From Clostridiales bacterium (GTDB taxonomy: Bacteria > Bacillota > Clostridia > Christensenellales > CAG-138), in the NCBI GenBank assembly GCA_012517905.1, contig JAAYUE010000030.1:1-64000 (forward strand): 64,000 bases of DNA. Direction: 5' to 3'. A model generated the notes under the pieces. The model saw only the letters and a program-made list of their open reading frames with translations, did not search any database and was not told the DNA's origin. Positions 8,224 through 16,841 of the stretch are shown here, one piece after another (the stretch's first letter is position 1; the number at the start of each line of letters is the position of its first letter). The translations under genes and the position numbers were made by a program.

Positions 8224-10218
8224 ATGAAACATCAGTATCTCGAGCTGTTCCAACCCTCTCAAATCGGGGCGTGCGTCATCAAAAACCGCTTTGCCATGGC
8301 GCCGATGGGCCCGATGGGCCTGGGGGATACGGACGGCGGATTCAACCAGCGCGGCATCGACTACTATACGGAGCGCGCAAAGGGCGGCGTGGGGCTCATC
8401 ATCACGGGCGTAACGCTGGTGGACAACCGCATCGAACAGCACGTCATGCCCAACAGCCCCTGCTCCACCATGAATCCCGTGCATTTTGTCCGCACCGCGC
8501 GCGAGCTGACGGAGCGGGTTCACGCATACGACGCAAAGATATTTTTGCAGCTCTCGGGCGGGTTTGGGCGCGTGACCATCCCGACCAACTTTGGAGAGCA
8601 TCCGTCCGTCGCGCCGTCCGCCATTCCGCACCGCTGGCTGGACAAGACCTGCCGTCCGCTGACCAGGGACGAGATTCATGAAATCGTCGCGCAGTTCGGC
8701 GCGGGCGCCTACAACGCCAAACGCGCGGGGTTCGACGGCGTGCAGATCCACGCGGTGCACGAAGGGTATCTGCTGGACCAGTTTGCCATATCGATATTCA
8801 ACTGGCGCACGGACGAATACGGCGGGAGCCTTGAAAACCGCCTGCGGTTTGCGCGCGAAATATTGGATGAAATCAAGAAAACCTGCGGGAAAGACTTTCC
8901 CGTCACCCTGCGATACAGCGTAAAAAGCTTCATGAAGGACTGGCGCGACGGCGCGCTGCCGGGTGAGGAATTCGAGGAGAAAGGGAAGGATCTCGAGGAA
9001 GGGATTGCGGCGGCGAAGCTGCTGGCGGACTATGGATACGACGCGCTGGATGTGGACGTCGGCTGCTACGACGCGTGGTGGTGGAACCATCCGCCGATGT
9101 ATCAGAAAAAGGGCCTCTACATTCCGTACTGCAAACTGGTTCGGGACGCTGTGGACGTGCCCGTGCTCTGCGCGGGACGGATGGACGATCCGGAACTCGC
9201 GCTCGGCGCGCTGCGGGACGGCGCTTGCGACATCGTTTCGCTCGGGCGTCCGCTGCTGGCGGACCCGGACTATGTGAACAAGCTCTATGCGGGAGACGTC
9301 GCCTCGATCCGCCCCTGCCTGTCCTGTCAGGAAGGCTGCATGGGGCGCATACAGGAATACTCCGCGCTGAACTGCGCGGTCAACCCGCAGGCCTGCCGCG
9401 AGCGGTCTCAGCGCCTGGAACGGACGCTGACGCCGAAGCGCGTTTTGATCGTGGGCGGCGGCGTGGCCGGATGCGAGGCGGCGCGGGTGCTCGCGCTGCG
9501 CGGGCATAAACCGGAGATCTTCGAACAGACGAACCGACTCGGCGGAAATCTGATTCCCGGCGGGGTTCCGTCCTTCAAGGAGGACGACCATGCGCTGGCC
9601 GCTTGGTATACGCACACGCTGGAACAGCTGAGCGTTCCGGTCTATCTCAATCAAAGGCTGGACGCGGAGGCCATCCGGAAAAAAGGAGCGGACGTTGTGC
9701 TGATTGCAACCGGCTCAAGGCCGAAGACGTTTTCACTCGGCGGCGCGGTCTGCACCGCGCAAGAGGTGCTGCTGGGGGAAAAACAGACCGGCGCGCGCGT
9801 CGCGGTGATCGGCGGCGGACTGGTCGGCTGCGAACTGGCGCTGTATCTGCAGGAAAAGGGCAAGCAGGTGACCATCGTCGAGGCGCTGGACCGGATTCTC
9901 GCGATCAATCGCCCGCTCTGCCACGCAAACAGCCAGATGCTCGAAGCGTTGATTCCGTTCAAAGGAATTCGAACCATCACCGCCGCAAAGGCGGTCGGGT
10001 ATGACGGAAATACGCTGAAGGTGGAATCGCCGGACGGCGAGCTGTCGCTCGCGGCGGACACGGTGGTGCTCGCAATCGGCTATTCGCCGGAAAATTCCCT
10101 GTATGAAACGCTGAAGCACGAGCTGCCGCAGGTTCGCCTGCTCGGCGACGCGCGGCGCGTGGCCAACATCATGTATGCGATCTGGGATGCGTATGAGATC
10201 GCCGCGCATATCGAATAA
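8224..10218 (+). CDS. NADH:flavin oxidoreductase, 2,4-dienoyl-CoA reductase type (FMN, 4Fe-4S, FAD)
   Basis: A 664-residue three-part flavoprotein. The N-terminal TIM barrel (about 1-350) is an old-yellow-enzyme FMN domain. Four cysteines C365, C368, C372 and C384 have the same spacing as the cluster ligands of E. coli FadH. The C-terminal half has two dinucleotide folds, VLIVGGGVAGCEAAR for FAD and VAVIGGGLVGCELAL for NAD(P). Family members reduce activated C=C bonds, including dienoyl-CoA, bile-acid enones and enoates. It has its own leader and terminator but sits right after the crotonyl-CoA genes, where no Bcd/EtfAB is visible. Reduction of an enoyl-type substrate is therefore plausible, but the substrate is not proven. 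Confidence 0.87.
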   Translation: MKHQYLELFQPSQIGACVIKNRFAMAPMGPMGLGDTDGGFNQRGIDYYTERAKGGVGLIITGVTLVDNRIEQHVMPNSPCSTMNPVHFVRTARELTERVHAYDAKIFLQLSGGFGRVTIPTNFGEHPSVAPSAIPHRWLDKTCRPLTRDEIHEIVAQFGAGAYNAKRAGFDGVQIHAVHEGYLLDQFAISIFNWRTDEYGGSLENRLRFAREILDEIKKTCGKDFPVTLRYSVKSFMKDWRDGALPGEEFEEKGKDLEEGIAAAKLLADYGYDALDVDVGCYDAWWWNHPPMYQKKGLYIPYCKLVRDAVDVPVLCAGRMDDPELALGALRDGACDIVSLGRPLLADPDYVNKLYAGDVASIRPCLSCQEGCMGRIQEYSALNCAVNPQACRERSQRLERTLTPKRVLIVGGGVAGCEAARVLALRGHKPEIFEQTNRLGGNLIPGGVPSFKEDDHALAAWYTHTLEQLSVPVYLNQRLDAEAIRKKGADVVLIATGSRPKTFSLGGAVCTAQEVLLGEKQTGARVAVIGGGLVGCELALYLQEKGKQVTIVEALDRILAINRPLCHANSQMLEALIPFKGIRTITAAKAVGYDGNTLKVESPDGELSLAADTVVLAIGYSPENSLYETLKHELPQVRLLGDARRVANIMYAIWDAYEIAAHIE

Positions 10219-10264
10219 GCAGCCGCGGACAGACGGAAGAAACGACGGCTGGGGAAACTTCAAA

Positions 10265-10300
10265 CGGGCATTCCAACAAAGGGATGCCCGCTTATTTTTT
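10265..10300 (+). terminator. Terminator after the flavin oxidoreductase
   Basis: A 10-bp stem, CGGGCATTCC with GGGATGCCCG including one G-U pair, has loop AACAAA and is followed by CTTATTTTTT. Confidence 0.9.
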
Positions 10301-10610
10301 GCATTTCGAAGGCGACTTGGCGGGACGCGACGCCCTGAATACAAAGACGCAATGACCACTGATTGCAGCTTTTAATACTGGGGCGCTCTGTGGAGACCCG
10401 ATCCCTTGTTGCGCGTCGGCCCTCGATCGGGTCTGTTGAACGGCCGCGAGATTGTCCGGCAGGGAAGCTTTCAAAAGGGGAATCGCATTGCAGGCGGCGA
10501 TGCGAAACGCTGAATGTTGAAAAATTGTCGTCCCGAACCGCGGCGATCCGGCGCGGACAAGCGCGAAAAATTCGCTTGTCGACAGGCGTTTAATCTGTTA
10601 ACATAAAAAC
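10301..10610. other. Intergenic stretch with two inverted repeats, no gene
   Basis: I see no coding sequence. Two dyads stand out: GACCCGATC (10395-10403) pairing with GATCGGGTC (10425-10433), and GACAAGCG (10556-10563) pairing with CGCTTGTC (10573-10580). Neither has a T-run. They lie just upstream of the transposase remnant and may be remains of a mobile element or of its flank. Confidence 0.5.
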
Positions 10611-11024
10611 ATGGAACTGAACACGGAGCAATATGCACTGATAGCAAACTGCTTTCCAAAGCATCGCAAACCTGCGCAGATCAGCAACCTGCAGGCGCTG
10701 AACGCCTGCTTCTACGTGCTGGAGCATCGCTGCAACTGGAGAGACCTTCCGAAAGAGTTTGGCGACTGGCATACGATCTACACGCGGCTTGCGCGCTGGG
10801 CAAAAAACGGGGTGCTGCAGCGGGTGTTTCTTTCGCTTCAGGAAAAGGGGATTATGCGAATCGAAATAGGGATTCATCCCCTTCATTCCGCGTGCGATCG
10901 GAATGAATTAGCTGGGGAAAAAACGCTAAAAAGCCGCGAAGCGGATCGCTTCTTCGGAAATTCGACGGCAGAAGCGCAAAAATTCATGTGGGCGCCGCAT
11001 TTGGGCGGAAATGCTGACGAATAG
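10611..11024 (+). pseudogene. IS5-family transposase remnant (N-terminal DUF4096-like part)
   Basis: Roughly the first 83 residues (to about 10860) look like the N-terminal part of the two-frame IS5/IS427-group transposases. They show ISNLQALNACFYVLEH, CNWRDLPKEFG, WHTIYTRLARWAKNGVL and a final LQEKGIMRIE. After that point the frame no longer resembles the family. The expected LDST segment and the DDE catalytic half are absent. A TGA-free tail runs to the stop at 11024 with unrelated sequence. This is a decayed insertion sequence and probably inactive. A 10-bp inverted repeat (10596-10605 and 11307-11316) could mark its ends, but it contains a self-palindromic GTTAAC core, so it is weak evidence. 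Confidence 0.75.
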
Positions 11025-11433
11025 ATTTGCCGGAGTATGATCGTTTTTTATTGAAGGATCTTTTTGAATCGTGCGGTGGGGAAACCGCGTTGGCAGACGC
11101 GGCGTGATCGCCGGCGGAATCGCATCCGGCCAGCCGCAGGCTGTCGAGATGGCGGTGCGGCAGATTTTTACCTGTCTAAAGCGGGAAACGCAAACTGAAA
11201 ACCAATAAAATGCTCGCAAGCAGGCGCAGCGCTTTCGTTGCGACTCCTGCCTCTGTGTTTTTATTCCGCATTTTGTCTTAATCATGCATATTTCAGGCAA
11301 AAATTATATGTTAACAAACGTAAGATTTTTTGAAAAAATATCAACACAATAGTCACGATATGTTTATTTTATTGGAACCAAACATGCGGATGAATAAGCG
11401 CTGATCTGTATGCATTTTGGAAAAACTCGAATA
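11025..11433. other. Non-coding stretch after the transposase remnant
   Basis: No gene can be supported here. Up to about 11290 the sequence is probably degraded element or flanking DNA. From about 11290 it becomes AT-rich and leads into the promoter of the next gene. A TATGTTAACA at 11307-11316 is the inverse of the sequence at 10596-10605. Confidence 0.5.
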
Positions 11434-11461
11434 TTGACAAACCGAAATTCGTTATTAAACT
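11434..11461 (+). promoter_or_regulatory. Putative sigma-A promoter of the alcohol dehydrogenase gene
   Basis: TTGACA at 11434-11439 with a 16-base spacer to TAAACT at 11456-11461. A TATACA at 11461-11466 would need a 21-base spacer. The perfect -35 is the strongest part of the call. Confidence 0.5.
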
Positions 11462-11467
11462 ATACAG

Positions 11468-11492
11468 AAAAGGTGACATGGGTTCACCTTTT
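11468..11492. promoter_or_regulatory. Perfect 9-bp dyad in the leader, likely operator
   Basis: AAAAGGTGA (11468-11476) is followed by a 7-base centre and TCACCTTTT (11484-11492). It lies right after the predicted -10 and before the GAGAGGTGG ribosome site. This is a natural place for a repressor or for an RNA hairpin. The bound protein is unknown. Confidence 0.6.
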
Positions 11493-11518
11493 ATTAAAAT
11501 ATCGAGAGGTGGAAACGT

Positions 11519-12772
11519 ATGAAAATCGAAGCGGCGGTACTACATGAATTCAAGCAACCCTTTTCAATAGAGCCTGTGGAGTTGGCGGATCCGGTTTCGC
11601 ATCAGGTTTTAGTGAAGATTGCCGCGTGCGGCATCTGCCACACGGACGAAATGTGCCAGGCGGGGTTCCGGACCCCCGCGCCTGCCGTGCTTGGGCACGA
11701 AGGCTCGGGCATCGTGGAAAAAATCGGGCCGGATGTGACGGGGATTCACGTTGGCGACCACGTGGTGCTCAGCTTTCCGTCCTGCGGACACTGCCCCAAC
11801 TGTCAGTCCGGCCACAACAACATCTGCTACGACAATCTGAAGCTGAACTTCGGCGGATTTCATCCCGACGGGAGCAGACCGCTCTCCCAAAACGGGCAGC
11901 CGCTGTCGTCGTTCTTCGGCCAGTCTTCGTTTGCGACCTATGCGATAGCCGACGTCAGCAACGTTGTCGTGGTGGACCCGGACGTAGATCTGCGCCTGCT
12001 CGGACCGCTCGGATGCGGCATTCAAACAGGCGCCGGCACCGTGATCAACACCCTGAAGGCGCAGCCGGGGGATTCGATTGTGGTGTTCGGCACGGGCAGC
12101 GTCGGGCTAAGCGCGCTGATGGCGGCAAAAGCCAGCGGATGCACGACCATCATCGCCGTGGACGTTGTGGACGCGAGGCTTGAAACGGCCCGCAGCCTTG
12201 GCGCGACGCATGTGATCAACAGCAAATCGGTTAACGATCTGGTCGCAGAGATCTTGAGCATCGAAAGCGCGGGCGTGGACTGCGCGCTGGACACGACGGG
12301 GATTCCTTTCTGCATCAAATCGGCGCTCGGCGCGCTGAAAAAAGGCGGCAAAGGCGCAGGTCTGGCAGTCACCGGACGCATGGAGATGGACGCATGGACC
12401 GACCTGTTCCGCGCAAAAAGCTGGACGCACGTGATCGAGGGGGATTGCGTTCCGCAGGTGTTCATCCCCAGGCTGATTCGCATGTACAAAGCGTGCATTT
12501 TCCCGTTTGACAAGATCATCCGTTACTTTTCGTTTGAGGGAATCAACGATGCGTTTGCGGCGAGCCACGACGGCAGAGCGATCAAAGCCGTTGTCGTAAT
12601 GGAGAAAACGCGTTTTCTCAAAAGGACACAGACTTCGAACAGGAGGCGGACTGCCGACAGGCGGCCCGCCCCCTTTGTCTGCGCCGTTGCGGCAAGGGGT
12701 ATGAGGAGGAGCACAAAAAGATCGCGATGCCGATGCATGAATATGAAATTCTGTGGATATTTTGGACACTAA
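11519..12772 (+). CDS. Zinc-dependent alcohol dehydrogenase (aryl-alcohol/long-chain MDR type) with odd C-terminal extension
   Basis: A medium-chain dehydrogenase. Catalytic zinc ligands C40 (CGICHTDE) and H60/E61 (LGHEGSG) are present. Structural zinc ligands C89, C92, C95 and C103 lie in SCGHCPNCQSGHNNIC, and the cofactor loop is VVFGTGSVGLSA. The family body ends near residue 360 at AIKAVVVME. The frame then runs on for about 50 Arg-, Thr- and Cys-rich residues (CRCMNMKFCGYFGH at the end) that look like translated intergenic DNA, suggesting loss of the original stop. The substrate is probably an alcohol or aldehyde in the same pathway as the SDR and second ADH downstream. Ribosome site AGAGGTGG precedes the ATG. 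Confidence 0.86.
   Translation: MKIEAAVLHEFKQPFSIEPVELADPVSHQVLVKIAACGICHTDEMCQAGFRTPAPAVLGHEGSGIVEKIGPDVTGIHVGDHVVLSFPSCGHCPNCQSGHNNICYDNLKLNFGGFHPDGSRPLSQNGQPLSSFFGQSSFATYAIADVSNVVVVDPDVDLRLLGPLGCGIQTGAGTVINTLKAQPGDSIVVFGTGSVGLSALMAAKASGCTTIIAVDVVDARLETARSLGATHVINSKSVNDLVAEILSIESAGVDCALDTTGIPFCIKSALGALKKGGKGAGLAVTGRMEMDAWTDLFRAKSWTHVIEGDCVPQVFIPRLIRMYKACIFPFDKIIRYFSFEGINDAFAASHDGRAIKAVVVMEKTRFLKRTQTSNRRRTADRRPAPFVCAVAARGMRRSTKRSRCRCMNMKFCGYFGH
12602..12619. repeat. 18-bp perfect palindrome inside the extended ADH tail
   Basis: GAGAAAACG (12602-12610) is directly followed by its reverse complement CGTTTTCTC (12611-12619). It lies where the family's normal stop codon would be expected, so it may be a former terminator stem or an operator now read as coding. 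Confidence 0.6.
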
Positions 12773-12948
12773 GTATAAAAAGACAGCATTTTCAGGTTTC
12801 ATTTTTTGGTTTTTTCGTCTAGGCGGGTCGAATGGCGGGGATTTCGCTTTTGCTGGCATTTCGGCAATTGGAGGGTATTTTTCCAACAGAGCAGGGAAGT
12901 ATTTGGCAAAAAAGGACATACAATCCATTATTCTGTCGCTTTTGACTA

Positions 12949-12976
12949 TTGTGAAATCTCAAAATCAATTTATACT
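12949..12976 (+). promoter_or_regulatory. Putative promoter of the SDR-transketolase operon
   Basis: TTGTGA at 12949-12954 with a 16-base spacer to TATACT at 12971-12976. This is within an AT-rich gap (12773-13062) that holds no recognisable gene. The transcript would start about 80 bases before the SDR start codon. Confidence 0.45.
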
Positions 12977-13062
12977 GACAATCATTAAAAATCATCGATC
13001 AAATCTGCAAAATGCTAACCGTCGTTCGGAAAAATGCGAAAAAAGTTTAAGGTGGTTCGTGT

Positions 13063-13914
13063 ATGAGCATCCCGTCAAAAGAGGAGATGACTCCTCTGAA
13101 AATCGATCAATTGCGCAGTGTTTACGACATGCTGTCGCTGAAGGGGCGGACGGCGTTCGTGACGGGCGCAGCCGGTGGAATCGGCCGCTCCTGCGCTGCG
13201 GCCATGGCGGAAGCCGGCGCCAATATCATATTTGCCGACCTGTCGGTCACGGCGGAAAAGCTGGCGGAAAACGCACGGGCGATCGGCGAACGATACAATG
13301 CCAAAGTGGCGTTTGTGACGGGGGATGTCTCCAAGGAGGACGATGTCCGGCGGATGTACGCCGAAGCCGCGGGAATGTTCGGCTCGATCGATATTGTGTT
13401 TTCCAACGCGGGCATCTCCGTTCCCAACGACAACGGCGCAAACATCAAACTGGCCGACTGGCAGCGGATTCTGGACGTCAACCTGACGGGGATGATGCTC
13501 GTCGACAGCGTCGGCGCGAATCTGATGCGCGATCAGGGACACGGCGGAACAATCGTCAATACGGCGTCCATGTCGGGGCATATCATCAACCGCAGACCGC
13601 GGGAGGCCATGAGCGAACACATGATGGGGTACGCGGCCACCAAGGCGGCTGTGCTGCACCTGACGAAATCCATCGCGGTCAACTATGTCGAATATGGCAT
13701 TCGCTGCAACAGCATCAGCCCCGGCATCGTAGTATCGGGCCTGCACGACAAGATGGACCCGAATCGGCTCGAGGGAATCAAGGCGCATATTCCGATGAAT
13801 CGCTTTGGAACACTCGATGAAATCGTCGGCGTGGTCTTGTTTCTGGCTTCGGATTTGTCGAGCTATGTGACCGGCACCGATATTCTGGTGGACGGCGGCG
13901 CGACCATTTGGTAA
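13063..13914 (+). CDS. Short-chain dehydrogenase/reductase (classical SDR)
   Basis: A 283-residue classical SDR. The cofactor loop is TGAAGGIGRS (about 34-43), followed by the NAG strand (FSNAGIS). The catalytic residues are Ser in TASMSG, and Tyr and Lys in YAATKAAV. The closing VTGTDILVDGGATIW is typical of sugar- or polyol-acting members. A 20-residue N-terminal extension precedes the fold. It begins an operon with ADH, split transketolase and VOC genes, so it probably oxidises or reduces a polyol, ketose or hydroxyketone intermediate. The exact substrate cannot be assigned. It is followed after 19 bases by the next dehydrogenase. Confidence 0.88.
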   Translation: MSIPSKEEMTPLKIDQLRSVYDMLSLKGRTAFVTGAAGGIGRSCAAAMAEAGANIIFADLSVTAEKLAENARAIGERYNAKVAFVTGDVSKEDDVRRMYAEAAGMFGSIDIVFSNAGISVPNDNGANIKLADWQRILDVNLTGMMLVDSVGANLMRDQGHGGTIVNTASMSGHIINRRPREAMSEHMMGYAATKAAVLHLTKSIAVNYVEYGIRCNSISPGIVVSGLHDKMDPNRLEGIKAHIPMNRFGTLDEIVGVVLFLASDLSSYVTGTDILVDGGATIW

Positions 13915-13933
13915 ACAGGGAGGATAGTTTAAC

Positions 13934-14989
13934 ATGGCGGATATGATGAGAGCGGTCCGTATGGTCACGGACTTCGATATCGAAAAAGGCATCCCCGCGC
14001 AGGTCGGGCTCGTAACGGTGCCAAAGCCGGAAATCGTTCAGGATGACGACGTTCTGATTCGCGTGGCGTACTCTTCGATCTGCGGCTCCGATCCGCATAT
14101 TCTGCGGGGAATCTTTCCGGACGCCCGCGCGCCGAGACCCATGGGACATGAGATGTCCGGCTGGGTCGAAGCGCTTGGCTCCAAGGCCACCGAGAAGGGC
14201 CTTAAGATAGGCGACCGCGTGACCGGCGATTTTGTCATGCCCTGCCACGCCTGCGATTATTGCCAGAGCGGCATGCCGCAGTTTTGCGTCGATTTGAAAA
14301 AACGCGGCAGCGCGCAGGCCGATTACGTCGTCTGGTCGGAAAGCCAGGTGTATCGCATTCCGGATAACCTGTCCATGCAGCAGGCCGCGCTGACGGAGCC
14401 GTTCAACATCGCGTTTCATGCGGTGGAGGTCTCCGAAATGCGTCCGGGTACCGACGTCGCCGTCTGCGGCGCGGGCGGCATCGGACTGATGCTGATCGCC
14501 GTTGCAAAGAGCTGCGGCGCGAGCTCCGTCACCGTGCTCGAACCGGTCGAGGCAAAGCGGGAACTCGCAAAAAAAATGGGCGCGGACTTCGCGATCGATC
14601 CGATTACGGAAGATGTTTCGTCAAGGGCGCGGGAGATCACAAACGGGCTGGGGTACGCCTGCGTATTCGAGGCTTCCGGCAACGGCGCCTCGGCGGCCAA
14701 CGCCCTGAAGATCGCCGCCAAGCAGGCCCATGTGGTCTACATGGCGATGTATCAAAGCAAGTTTGAACTGCCTGTCAACCTGTTTCATTACTTTTATCAA
14801 AATGAAATCCGGCTGCAGGGTATGTTTTTAGCGCAGGGAAGCATGAAACGGGCAATCGGCCTATTGTCCCGGCTGGACCTGTCCGCCGTGATCAGCAAGG
14901 TATATCCGCTGGAAGATTGCGTGCAGGCCTATCAGGACCAAGTTTCAGGCAACTATGCGAAACTCATGTTTGAAGTGAATAAGGCATGA
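13934..14989 (+). CDS. Zinc-binding alcohol/polyol dehydrogenase (butanediol/threonine dehydrogenase-like)
   Basis: A 351-residue MDR enzyme. Catalytic zinc residues are C in SSICGSDPH and HE in MGHEMSGWV. The structural zinc site PCHACDYCQSGMPQFC has C-x2-C-x2-C-x7-C spacing, and VCGAGGIGLMLI is the cofactor loop. The conserved E in LTEPFNIAFHAVE matches polyol and threonine dehydrogenases. It shares organisation and several segments (e.g. AKKMGADFAIDP) with the ADH at 18830, so the two are probably paralogues of one pathway. It follows the SDR after 19 bases and the transketolase follows after 18. Confidence 0.87.
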   Translation: MADMMRAVRMVTDFDIEKGIPAQVGLVTVPKPEIVQDDDVLIRVAYSSICGSDPHILRGIFPDARAPRPMGHEMSGWVEALGSKATEKGLKIGDRVTGDFVMPCHACDYCQSGMPQFCVDLKKRGSAQADYVVWSESQVYRIPDNLSMQQAALTEPFNIAFHAVEVSEMRPGTDVAVCGAGGIGLMLIAVAKSCGASSVTVLEPVEAKRELAKKMGADFAIDPITEDVSSRAREITNGLGYACVFEASGNGASAANALKIAAKQAHVVYMAMYQSKFELPVNLFHYFYQNEIRLQGMFLAQGSMKRAIGLLSRLDLSAVISKVYPLEDCVQAYQDQVSGNYAKLMFEVNKA

Positions 14990-15007
14990 TCAGAAAGGAA
15001 TATCGTA

Positions 15008-15868
15008 ATGGCAGACCAGAATGAAGTCAAGCGTTTGGAAAAGCTTGCCTACACCATGCGCAAACAGCTGATTCAGCTGTGCTGCGCTTACCCGGGCCCC
15101 GTCCACATCGGCGGCGACCTCTCGATGACCGATGTGTTGATCGCGTTGTTTCACCACGGAATGAAGGTGAACCCCCTCGACATTCAGGACCCCAACAGAG
15201 ACCGGTTTCTGTTGAGCAAGGGACACGGGGCCGTGTGCATGTATATTGCGATGGCGCTGAGAGGGTTCTTCGATTTTGATAAAATCCTCGAAACCTACGG
15301 ACAGGTGGACAGCGCATACGGCATGCATCCTTGCAAGGTGCAGCTGCCCGGCGTGGAGTGCTCCTCCGGTTCCCTTGGACAAGGCCTTGCGATGGCCGTC
15401 GGCATGGCGATTTCGGCGCGGCATCGCGGCGAAGGACACAGGGTGTTTTGCATGATGGGCGACGGCGAGACCTGCGAGGGCGAAATCTGGGAGGCGGCGC
15501 AGACGGCGAGCTCCTACCATCTTGGAAATCTCGTCGGGCTGGTCGACCGCAACAAACAGTTTATGACCAGCTATGACGGAGATTTCATCAATCTGGAGCC
15601 CTATGCGGATAAATGGATCGCTTTCGGCTGGCGGGTGATCGAGGTCGACGGCCACGACATGAACGCATTGGTCGACGTCATCGACGCATTGCCGGATTCC
15701 GGCGACGACAAACCCACCCTGCTGCTGTGCCATACGGTCAAGGGAAAAGGCGTTTCGTTCATGGAGAAAAACGTCGGCTGGCATGCGGGCTCTCTCTGCG
15801 AAGAGGATTCGAAGTGCGCCTTAAACGATATTGAGTCGGAATATGCGCGGAATGAAGGGGTGGAATAA
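15008..15868 (+). CDS. Transketolase, N-terminal (TPP-binding) subunit
   Basis: A 286-residue protein covering only the N-terminal domain of transketolase. It has LSKGHGAVCMY, the thiamin-diphosphate motif GDGETCEGEIWEAA and the metal-binding LVDRN. AGAAAGGAA precedes the ATG. The C-terminal half is encoded next, with stop and start overlapping as TAATG, so the pair is co-translated into a two-subunit enzyme. Split transketolases of this kind occur in catabolic clusters as well as in central metabolism. Here the dehydrogenase neighbours suggest a specialised two-carbon transfer from a ketose-like or acyloin substrate. Confidence 0.93.
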   Translation: MADQNEVKRLEKLAYTMRKQLIQLCCAYPGPVHIGGDLSMTDVLIALFHHGMKVNPLDIQDPNRDRFLLSKGHGAVCMYIAMALRGFFDFDKILETYGQVDSAYGMHPCKVQLPGVECSSGSLGQGLAMAVGMAISARHRGEGHRVFCMMGDGETCEGEIWEAAQTASSYHLGNLVGLVDRNKQFMTSYDGDFINLEPYADKWIAFGWRVIEVDGHDMNALVDVIDALPDSGDDKPTLLLCHTVKGKGVSFMEKNVGWHAGSLCEEDSKCALNDIESEYARNEGVE

Positions 15869-16818
15869 TGGCTTCGTTTAACTTTGGCGACCGGATTTCC
15901 GGACGTTCCGTAATTGGCGACACGCTCCATGAAATGGGCGGCGAACACGACAACCTCTTCATCCTCACCGCCGACACCGGGCTTGCGCTGAAGACGTTTC
16001 GCAACGATTTCCCCGAACGGTTTATCGACGTGGGCATTGCGGAGCAGAACATGGTCGGCGTCGCCGCCGGCTTGGCGCTCGAAGGGAATATCCCGTTCAT
16101 CATGGGCATGATTCCCTTTATGACGATGCGCGCGTGCGAACAGATTCGCACCGCGGTCTGCTATCAGAATCTTCCGGTGCGGCTGATTGGAACCGGCGGC
16201 GGGCTGACGTCCGGCGGCGGCTCCACCCACAACGCGATGGAGGACATCGCGCTGATGAAATCCCTCGTCAATATGACGGTCATCTCCATCGGCGATCCCC
16301 AGATGATTCGCGACATACTGTTGGCGAGCTGGGATTATCCCGGCCCCATGTTCATCCGACTTGCGCAGGGAAAGGCAGACAGGGTGCTGTATCAGCCCGG
16401 TTCCCAGCAGTTTACGATTGGAAAATCGATCGTTGCCCGGGATGGCGGCGACGTAACGCTGTTTTCCCATGGTGAGATGGTGTTCCATTCCATCAATGCC
16501 GCGCTGGAACTGGAGAAAAAAGGAATCCACGCGCGCGTGGTGGATATGTTCTCCATCAAGCCCATCGATCAGGAAGCGATTGTGAAGGCTGCGGAGGAAA
16601 CCCGCGGGATCGTCGTGGTGGAAGACCACCTGACGTACGGCGGACTCGCGAGCTCCATTGCGGACGTGCTTGCGGATCAGGGCGTTTGCCCCAAGGCATT
16701 CAAAAGAATGGGAATCCCGCAGATCTATGCCGGCTTTGGCAGCGGGGACGCGCTGCACGCAAAATATGGGTACGACACGCCGAATATCATTTCAGCGGTC
16801 GAAAAGATGCTCGGTTGA
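15868..16818 (+). CDS. Transketolase, C-terminal subunit
   Basis: A 316-residue partner containing the pyrimidine-binding domain and the C-terminal domain. FIDVGIAEQNMVGVAAGLA carries the glutamate that activates the thiamin ring. GGGLTSGGGSTHNAMEDIALM is a split-transketolase/DXS-like loop, and LRP-type lid residues are absent as expected. The start codon shares one base with the preceding stop. With the upstream subunit it forms one TPP-dependent transferase. Substrate specificity cannot be read from the sequence. Confidence 0.93.
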   Translation: MASFNFGDRISGRSVIGDTLHEMGGEHDNLFILTADTGLALKTFRNDFPERFIDVGIAEQNMVGVAAGLALEGNIPFIMGMIPFMTMRACEQIRTAVCYQNLPVRLIGTGGGLTSGGGSTHNAMEDIALMKSLVNMTVISIGDPQMIRDILLASWDYPGPMFIRLAQGKADRVLYQPGSQQFTIGKSIVARDGGDVTLFSHGEMVFHSINAALELEKKGIHARVVDMFSIKPIDQEAIVKAAEETRGIVVVEDHLTYGGLASSIADVLADQGVCPKAFKRMGIPQIYAGFGSGDALHAKYGYDTPNIISAVEKMLG

Positions 16819-16841
16819 CACGGGAAACAGGAGGGTACGGA

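Noticed and set aside
12773-13062. A separate small gene between the first ADH and the SDR
   Set aside because: Only AT-rich sequence with promoter-like elements; open stretches are short and hydrophobic by composition only.
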